Positions 56,338 to 64,000 of a stretch of 64,000 nucleotides of DNA are shown here, one piece after another (the first letter of the stretch is position 1; each line of letters begins with the position of its first letter). The translations under genes were made by a program, and so were the position numbers. Source of the DNA: Paratinospora sagittata (taxonomy: Eukaryota > Streptophyta > Magnoliopsida > Ranunculales > Menispermaceae); contig CM069598.1 of the NCBI GenBank assembly GCA_035771175.1, positions 14,118,539-14,182,538 of the forward strand, read 5' to 3'. The notes beneath the pieces are model-generated. The model was not told the DNA's origin and ran no database searches. It was given only the letters and a program-made list of their open reading frames with translations.

Positions 56338-57275
56338 AAGGGTGGCAATTCGCGTCCGAAGCCATTTGTCTGGTATGATATGACTTGGTTATAAGTGAGA
56401 ATGAAAATTAGAATCTTGAAACCCGGCGAGGTATGAAATTTTTGTTGTGTCCGCTCCTAAAAGCAGTTTGAATTTGGAAGGGAGGAAAAAAAAATGGGTA
56501 TCCGGTTACTAAGGGTAAAAAAATGTAATTTTATATATATAACTTTATGATTTTTTTAACTTTACTTCCTTTTTTCAGTTTTTTACTTCATTTTGAGTTT
56601 TCTATATGGAAATATATAATCTATAATAATATTATATTATATTATATATATAGTGTAAGAGAGGACGAATAGCTTGGGTAATTAGATATCTATATTATTT
56701 ATAAAGTCAAAATCTCTTAATTGATGGTCCCACTTTTTCAACAAATCCCAAAATTACCCACTCTTTCTCAGTGTTAAACTGAAAAAAAGAATTAGGGGTA
56801 TTTTCATAATAAACCACCAAATAAAACCTAAAACAATTTCAAATAAGATTGTGGTACCGATTATTTTTAACTTCTATATCCCAAAAAATACTTGCACCCT
56901 TTTTAAACAGTTGCCAATTTTAGCAATTGTCACCATCTTTATACGTTTTTTTTGACAAAAAAGGAAAATAAAGTTTCCTATTCATGCTCTATAACCAAGT
57001 TCATTAATGCTTTGTTAATTTATTTTAGTAACTTTTAATTCCTTTTAATTTTAATTACATGCAACACATGTACTAGTGTTATTATAATTGTATTTCATAT
57101 TTAAAAATAATATAAAAATATGAATATAACATGAGAAAAAATGAACAAAAGGGGTAACCTATTTTTTAACCATACGGATATGAATAAAAAACTTAATACG
57201 GATACACTAAGTATTCATAAGTATAAAGAGTTTTATATCCTGTTTCTCTCCGTATCCGCATTTTTTGTCACTCCT
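56338..57275. mobile_element. hAT-like non-autonomous element 3
   Basis: The left end AAGGGTGGCAATTCG and the right end, reverse-complemented, AGGAGTGACAAAAAATGCGGATACGG are of the A/GGGGTGGCAA type found on plant hAT elements. ATACGGATA words recur inside the right end. The interior is AT-rich without a transposase. The limits may embrace more than one insertion. Confidence 0.4.
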
Positions 57276-57799
57276 ATACGTATTAGTTAATTACCCAATT
57301 ACACTGAACAATTCATAGTGTATTCGTTTTACTATTTTAATTAGATGTCACCTATACCTAAGCGCACACTAAACTCAGGCTCATTATTCTTAACATAACT
57401 ATATTTGAACAAAGTAATTGCATGATGATCGTGTGGAGCTCGATATGTCTTTTTTATATATAGCCTATAGTGGTGCAGACGCTGGCACCACCACGTCACT
57501 GGTTGACGTTTCATTTAGCATCATCCTCGAAACATGTAAAAAGGATACCACCACTAATTAAAAAAAAAAAAAAAAAAAAAGGATTCAATCGTCTTAGTTA
57601 AACAAGTATTAATAGAATCTTCGAGGAGATATCAGCCTCCCACCCATTAAAAAAATAAAAAATAAAATTAATACCCTCTTTTATATTTAACCTTTGAAAG
57701 TTGAACGTGACATGACATATTAAATTAAAATATATGAAAACACGTTTTAAGCTATAAATAAATATATAAATGAGAATTAAAAAAAAAGGGGTTCCATTA

Positions 57800-57805
57800 T
57801 ATAAA
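57800..57805 (+). promoter_or_regulatory. TATA box of the MYB gene
   Basis: TATAAA within ATTATATAAAGCC lies 74 bases before the start codon, a normal distance for a plant gene with a short leader. Confidence 0.6.
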
Positions 57806-57878
57806 GCCAATCTGAAGCTTGTCTCCAATGACCAAAATTGGGAAGTTTTGAATTGTTCTGAAGGTCGTCCTGCAGGAG

Positions 57879-59674
57879 ATGGTGAGAACTACTTGCTGTG
57901 AGAAGACAGGATTGAAGAGAGGAGCATGGACTCCCGAAGAAGATAGAAAGTTATCTTCTTATATTAAGCGATACGGCCATTGGAACTGGCGCGAGCTTCC
58001 AAAATATGCTGGTATGAAATAAACCTAATTAATATAATTAATTACGTATAACATTCACTAATTATTAGTTCTAACAGTTCCACCATGATTAATCTTCAAT
58101 TGGGTTCGCCTTATTTTTCTTAATTTCACTATTAAATACATAGATAATCTCTCTCTTTTTTTTCATACGATTAATTAGCTTGATCATCCTGCTGTTACCT
58201 TTAATTATAATCTGCATTTAATGAGAACCCAGATTCTAGCAAGTTGTCACTAATTTAATTTCATGAATTAATTAGTTGCTTGATGATGATCATCTCTTTC
58301 AGGTTTGCAAAGATGTGGGAAGAGTTGCAGACTGAGATGGGTGAATTACCTGAAGCCTGATATTAAAAGAGGAAGTTACACCAAGGAAGAAGAAGAAATC
58401 ATTATCAACTTACATGAAACCCTTGGCAACAGGTATGAATATTTAATGATTGGCTCGAGAATTAATTGAATCTTAAAGCATTAAAGTTAAAAAATGCTAA
58501 TAATTATAAGGAGATTAACAGTGACTACTTGTGATTGGAAATGTTTAATCTGTTGGTCAAAATTTGCTACCTAAAAGCAAAACACCATAATTAAAAGTGT
58601 AGCTGTAAAAAGCACATTAGTATATAAGAGAATCTTGCTTTCAAAAAATGGTGTGAAATCAAGCTGATCTTGTCCTCTTACCACTTTTTGGTTTTTCCAC
58701 CTTGAAGAATTAAATTTAACTCAACATTTCCAACTCACTAATTAATTCAGGTAACTTACAAGAACTTAATTTAATGTGTAAATTTTATGAAGTCGTTTTC
58801 TGTAGTCCTATTCAATTACCAAAATCACCATGATCATGATGATCAGAACCTTCTACGTACGTGATTCCAGCCACGAGAGCACTACTAGATGATGTTACTG
58901 ATCACACATGAAAACAGTGCTCCAAAATTACTAAATATGATTCAAACTTTGCTTACAAGTTATATGTAATAATATAATTCATTCAATATATTTATTTACA
59001 GATGGTCTACAATTGCCGCGAAGTTACCTGGAAGAACAGATAATGAGATTAAGAACTACTGGCACACCCACCTGAAGAAACGCTCGAAACGGAATTCAAA
59101 GGCTTTGGACGAGAAGAAATCGCAAAATCAACGTGAAACCAGCACGAAGAATAAGACAGAAGCAGCTGATCATCATCAATCCATTATTAACAGTACTACT
59201 TGTTTTTCCAGTAATGATATGAATATTGCTGCAAAACCAACAGTTTTGGAAAGCTCCAGTGTTGTTTCATCAACTACTAATCCAAACAAGATTTCATGTA
59301 CTGATATTATCTCCACATTGAAAACTGATTCTTCTGATGATGATCTTAAGAGCAGCGAAAAGGAATTAGATGGAAATTATAAGAATTATTCATCAGAAAT
59401 ATTAGCAGATCAGTTTAGTACTAATGGAAGCTTTTGGACAGAACCATTTTTGGTGGCTGAGGATTTCGCATCGTCAACATTAATATGTGACCAACAATTT
59501 GTGTTTGGCGTTTGTAATCATCAGGAATCATCATCACTTGGTTCATCATATGAATTGTATAGTGATGATAGCATGGATTTTTGGTTCAACAACTTGAGTC
59601 TGGAAGGAGAAATGCAAGGGATGTGGGTGCAGCCATGGGCTTCTACTTCTGAAATATTGCAAGAAGAATATTAA
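57879..59674 (+). CDS. R2R3-MYB transcription factor, 3 exons
   Basis: Exons 57879-58011, 58303-58432 and 59002-59674 join at GT-AG sites into 311 residues, with introns at the two usual R2R3-MYB positions. R2 has the regular Trp spacing W17, W37, W57. R3 has Tyr70 in place of the first Trp (as is usual for an aromatic or aliphatic residue there), then W89 and W108. [20 protein letters not shown] (96-115) is the typical end of R3, so sequence-specific DNA binding in the nucleus is expected. The C-terminal part is Ser/Asn-rich with [13 protein letters not shown] and [10 protein letters not shown], which resemble the FW motifs of the subgroup 2 MYBs (MYB13/14/15 in Arabidopsis, stress and phenolic regulators). 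That assignment is from memory and less sure. No bHLH-binding DL motif is seen in R3. Confidence 0.93.
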
Positions 59675-62110
59675 GGGATTTTTTTTAAGAGATTAAGCAT
59701 GCAAGTATAGGCGACTTGGGGCTGAATTTTGAACAGTACAGAAGTGATTAATTAAAAGTTTCGCACTTTCATTGTAGCTTAAAATTTAATAATACTAATA
59801 ATAATTAGAGCCTCATCCTTTTTTGTTCCTATATACACTAAATTGGTCTGATAACAAAAAAATAATAATCAAAATATTATTTAAATATGGCTTAGAATCT
59901 TTTGATCAGTTATTAATACATTATTTATGTTATTTAAATATATATTTATGTTATTTGAATCAACCAGTTATTAATTGACATCCTCACGATCCTAAATTTT
60001 CTTAATTGAAACTTAATGAATTTTCATAATATAAAGTCGATCTCATAACATTTTTCCTTTTTAATTAAACTTGTATGGCTAATTGAAAAAAGAAGAAGTA
60101 AACTTAGGACCATTTCATTTAAGTATTTTACTCAACAAAATCTATCCTCAATTACATGAATCAACTAAATAAATCTTCTCCTTGCTCTCTGCTCTACCAA
60201 TATAACTAAAGTTATATAGTTAAAATGCAATTATTGGTATTAGTAACTGTATTCACGTTATTTAAGTCTTTTTCTTCCTCTTTTAGTACTGCCAAAATAT
60301 TACTTCTATTTTTCTTTTGTCTAATTGTGCATTTAATGATCTTTCTTGTTTGATCTAAATTATCTTGATTAGTTTTCTTTCATTTTATCTTCAATAAACT
60401 ATGTTTGTCGTTTTTCGAATATTTATGGATAACTTTATTTTTTCATCATATTAACATTTTTATTTATGTTATACTTAATTCTATGTTAGCTTGGTATCAT
60501 CTTTGTTTTTCTCTATTGAAAAATAACAGAGTTTAAATGCCTAATTAAATTATTCATTCTTCCATTTCTCGTCTTTCAATCTTTACTAGTACTTAATTAT
60601 ATTTCTTTTTTTTTTTACTAAAACTCCATGTCTGTATTTAACCTTAGTTTAATCTTGAATCCATTAAATTCCAAAATTTCGTCAAAGTTCAAAACATTGA
60701 GTTAAACGTTAATTCTCTATTTAGTTTCATCATTTAACTCAAAATTATCAAGTACAAATAAGTTATATCATAAAATATTACTTTGAATAAGTTAAATTAA
60801 TTACCAACATTTGGTTGGTTCGGATGGCTTGGCATCCGGACAAAATATTTATAAATTTGGGCCGGGTACGGACATAAATCTTATGTCCGTTTGAAAAACA
60901 GGGCCAAGTCCAGACGGAGACTTAAGAAAGTAGGTATTCGGTTCCTACTTAATAAATGAGATAAAATCAATATTTTACATGTATTTCGATTTCAAAATAC
61001 TTGTCTTAATTAACTTGGTTGAAGCTTGAAATCCTCCAATTTTCCTCTTTGATTCACATTCACAGCTATCATTCACTCATTTTCGAGAATAATAGTAAAT
61101 CAAATTTAACAACCATGGCATAAAATAAAATAAAATAAATCAAAGAAGTATACGAAAAAGGAAGAAACTAGGTTACCCGATTTTTAAAACATACGAGTAC
61201 GAAAAAATAGTCGTTGTCTGTTTCACAAATCGGGTCGGATACGGATATGCTATATATTCGTTAGTATAAGGAGTTGTACGCACCCGATTTTTTTGCCACC
61301 CCTAGTTTTGGGGACTTGTACATGGAATGGTATTGATTTTCTTAACTCGATTTGATCGAGTTGGATTAATCTTTGTTAAAATCAAAACTAACACTACAAG
61401 GGTGGACATTTTGTGACAAACAAATTAGTGTGACCAACCTGATGATTTTGTAGGTAGCATATGGATATTATTCTCTTATGCTAATTAGAACTCACTTATC
61501 TCAAAATAGAAGTGAGTTACAAAATAATCCAGTTAGTCAGTTGTTGAGATGGAGAGGGTATTATATATTTCCCTAGTAAGCCTCCAGCATGTTACAAACT
61601 GGTTGACTATCGCAGCCTGACACACCTCAGCCAGGCACAAGAGCTCGACACTATATATGAAATACCAAGCTAATTAATCTTGCCGTTCTTGTTATAATTT
61701 TCATTAACAATTTAGGAAGCTATGAAGCCTTCTAGAACCTCACATAAGGTTTGCAGCTCATGCTCCAACTTTCATGTGTAAAAACTTTTTACGTACCTTC
61801 AATTTTTTTAAGAAAATTGTTAAAATGATATCCATGGGTATCAGTGTTCATCACCTTTATATACCATTGTATTGCTTCAAATCACATTTTTAAGGTATTT
61901 CAATTATGTATAACGGTGATTTACGTCAATATTGTATTAAGTATTCTTTATATGTACCTAGTAATAAACATGAGAACTCATTGGATAATTCACGATGTTC
62001 GTACCGAAAACTATCTAACAGACGACGAATCAAGTCTTGAAGATTGAGGAAGTGCAATTCTCTCAACAAATCATATCTCACATGGTCCCTCGTGAAATAA
62101 ACCCAAGTAA
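59675..62110. other. Intergenic region after the MYB gene
   Basis: No gene is supported. The region has a hAT-like element (60815-61310) and a possible third fold-back MITE (about 61823-61965, with TATTGCTTCAAATCAC and TTACGTCAATATTG). The rest is AT-rich. The short open frames at 61844-62126 are not credible. Confidence 0.6.
60815..61310. mobile_element. hAT-like non-autonomous element 4
   Basis: The right end TTTTTTTGCCACCCCTAG is the reverse of a CTAGGGGTGGCAA terminus, and inside are GGGTCGGATACGGATATGC and GCCGGGTACGGACATAA, which face each other. The left limit (TTTGGTTGGTTCGGATGGC) is uncertain. There is no transposase. Confidence 0.45.
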
Positions 62111-64000
62111 CTGCAAACACACACAAAGAGAAAACACAGAGACAAAAGATTTAACGTGGTTCTGAAAGAAATTTTTATGTCCATAAAGTGCACCAAAACT
62201 CAATCCACTATCAAAGAAGGTTTATAATGAGAAGCCACTTTTTGAGCACACTCTCACAACTCTCACCACACCCTCAATCTAATCTCTCGCTCTCATAAAC
62301 CCTAATTATAATTGAGTTTATATAATAACTCTACATGAGGATACAATTGTAATTTCATACATAAATAAATAAAATAATTATTTTGGCTTCACAAATAACA
62401 ATCTCTCACTTGAAGACCAAATAATTATTTTAGGCTTCACATTCCAACATTCTTCCACTTGAAGACTAAAACATCTGTAAACATCTGTCTTCAATGACAA
62501 GTAAAACTGGTGCACTCAAAGCCATGTCTTCAACCTTGAAGACCAACTAAAGCTACACACAACTCTAGTTTTTCTGTAGTAACTGTTTTAGTAAACATGT
62601 TAGATGGATTCTTGCTACCTTGAATCTTTACTAGTATCAACACTCCATCATCAAGCAATGATCTAATGAAATGATACCGCAGTCTAATATGCTTGGTCCT
62701 GGAATAAAATGCTGAATTTTTTGCCAAGTGTATCGAATTCTGACTATCACTGTGCAAGACATTTACCACTTGTTTGAATCCCAACTTTGCCAACAAACCT
62801 TGTAACCAAATCAACTCCTTATAGCTTCTGTTACAGCTACATAATCTGCTTCAGTTGTAGATAAGGCCACAATCTTTTGCAATTGAGAAATCTAACTGAT
62901 GCTGTAATACCCAATGTGAACACAAATCCTGTAGTGCTCCCACCTGCAAAATCGACTTCAATTCACCTTTATTGAAACATAGACATTTTTTAGTAGTACC
63001 TCGTAGATACCTAAGTATCCACTTAACTACTTCCCAATGTTGTTTGCCTAGATCTGACATAAATTTGCTCACTGCACCCACTGCATGAGGAATATCTGGT
63101 CTTATGCAAACCATAACATACATCAAGCTCCCAATAGCTGAAGCATATGGAACTTTAGTCATGTATGTTTTCTCCTCATCTAATTGTGGACTTTGCTCCT
63201 TGGACAATCTGAAATGATTAGCAAGCAGTGTTCTCACTAGCTTAACATCACTCATACTAAACCTCTTGAGTACCTTACAAACATACTTTACTTGAGATAA
63301 CTGCAAAATACCCATTTGCTTGTCTCTGTTAATCCTCATTCCAAGTATCTGCTTTGCTGCAACTAAATCCTTTATTTCAAATTCACTGGACAACTGTTTC
63401 TTCAATTTATTGATCTTCCCCAAATTTGCACCAGCTATTAACATGTCATCAACATAAAGTAACAAGATAATAAAATTGAAACCAACTGTCTTGAAGTAAC
63501 AACAATGGTCAGCATTGAATTTTAAGAAGCCATGTGTCTGCATGAAACCTTCAAACTTCTTATACCACTGTCTAGGAGCCTATTTCAAGCCATAAAGGCT
63601 TTTGGTCAACCTGCAAACCAGATTTTCTTTACCAGCCACTGCAAAACCTTATGGTTGCTTCATGCAAATCTCATCTTCCAAATCACCATGGAGAAAAACA
63701 ATTTTAACATCTAACTGCTCAAGAAGTAAATCATCTGCTGCTACAATGCTCAAAACTGAGCGAATAATACTCAACTTCACAACTGGAGAGAATATGTATG
63801 TGTAGTCAATGCCTTCCTTCTGCTGAAAGCCTTTGACAACCAACCTGACTTTAAACTTCTTAGAGCCATCATGCTCCTCTTTAATCCGATACACCCACTT
63901 GTTATGAAGAGCTTTTTTACCCTCTGGTAACTTTGTCAATTCCCAAGTTTGGATAGAGGTAAGGGATTTAATTTCATCCTCCATTGCAAGCTCCCACTTG
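62111..64000 (-). mobile_element. Second Ty1/copia element, 3' part, cut by the right edge
   Basis: On the minus strand the order is reverse transcriptase, RNase H, a polypurine-like CTTCAAGTGGAAGAA (62450-62464), then a 3' LTR from TGTTGGAATGTGAAGCC (starting at 62449) down to TTTGCA (62111), about 339 bases. The LTR has TATATAAAC (about 62314-62322) and ACGTGG near its end. Gag, protease, integrase and the 5' LTR lie beyond 64000. The left LTR boundary is inferred from a TG...CA pair and could lie further left. Confidence 0.75.
62530..64000 (-). pseudogene. Decayed reverse transcriptase/RNase H part of the second copia element
   Basis: The frame entering at 64000 reads KWELAMEDEIKSLTSIQTW, the start of a copia reverse transcriptase, with EQLDVKIVFLHGDL, then a stop at 63649. 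The same frame goes on past a second stop (about 63580) into YVDDMLIAGA and LGMRINRD (62851-63543). A shift follows in the RNase H part, and the last frame (62530-62814) has SRTKHIRLRYHFIRSLL and NPSNMFTKTV, the RNase H end. There are at least two stops and one or more frameshifts, so it is older than the element at 42138-48004. Confidence 0.85.

Larger units (their letters stand above)
48010..57790. other. Gene-free AT-rich region between the copia element and the MYB gene
   Basis: No coding region with a recognisable domain was found. Listed separately are a fold-back MITE (48666-48813), a compound microsatellite (49005-49089), hAT-like non-autonomous elements (51790-52183, 53065-53600, 56338-57275) and SINE-like repeats (54515-54690, 54865-54955). 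Smaller items are a 20-bp direct repeat (48406-48425, 48510-48529), a telomere-like TTAGGGTTTAGGGTTT (about 52939-52954) and a perfect palindrome (56001-56018). 52390-52930 is less AT-rich with several ACGT words but no gene. Confidence 0.6.

Noticed and set aside
63532..63805. Plus-strand frames over the second copia element
   Set aside because: They are antisense shadows of the reverse transcriptase on the minus strand.

Overview
This is nuclear DNA from a flowering plant, most likely a eudicot. It is AT-rich with long A/T runs. The genes have GT-AG introns, the protein families are plant-specific (SPOROCYTELESS-like, R2R3-MYB, plant PLAC8), and the sequence is full of Ty1/copia, LINE, SINE and MITE debris. 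I cannot name the species. Exon joins were read by eye from splice sites and frame, and no database search was run.

Layout. 1-3060: intergenic, with a fold-back MITE, a SINE relic and a LINE 3' end. 3217-9139 (+): a five-exon PLAC8/cysteine-rich membrane protein whose 3.8-kb fourth intron carries two LINE tails and an Au-like SINE; another SINE lies in intron 2. 10175-10256 (+): tRNA-Ser(AGA). 11164-11463: a SINE with a 15-bp target duplication. 12467-13868 (-): a three-exon SPOROCYTELESS/NOZZLE-like repressor, with four CACGTG boxes within about 1.04 kb upstream. 16424-37600: a large segmental-duplication block, described below. 42138-48004 (+): a nearly complete young Ty1/copia element with identical-length 430-bp LTRs, disabled by one nonsense codon and two frameshifts. 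48010-57790: gene-free, with hAT-like and fold-back MITEs, SINE-like repeats and microsatellites. 57879-59674 (+): a three-exon R2R3-MYB gene. 62111-64000 (-): the 3' part of a second, more decayed copia element that runs off the right edge.

The duplication block is the most unusual part. A repeat unit of about 3.7 kb ('U') occurs four times in direct orientation (16424-20121, 20122-23806, truncated 27367-32060, 32061-34153). A two-exon gene for an uncharacterised single-span membrane protein is intact only at 36544-37584 (-). Three relatives survive as one-exon relics: 24514-25480 (+), 26709-27366 (-) and 34154-35100 (+). They are arranged as two tail-to-tail inverted pairs, each pair following U units, so one segment (U, + relic, - copy) was itself duplicated. 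The intact gene therefore faces a decayed inverted copy of its own second exon about 1.1 kb downstream. A 2,054-bp solo LTR with a 5-bp target duplication sits inside the third U unit and splits a promoter-like segment.

The intact host genes are unrelated single genes: a membrane/organ-size family protein, a sporogenesis-type repressor, an unknown membrane protein and a MYB regulator. They do not form a pathway. No previously undescribed enzymatic system is evident. The best candidates for new biology are the self-complementary gene pairs and the CTGTTC-rich leader of the copia element.
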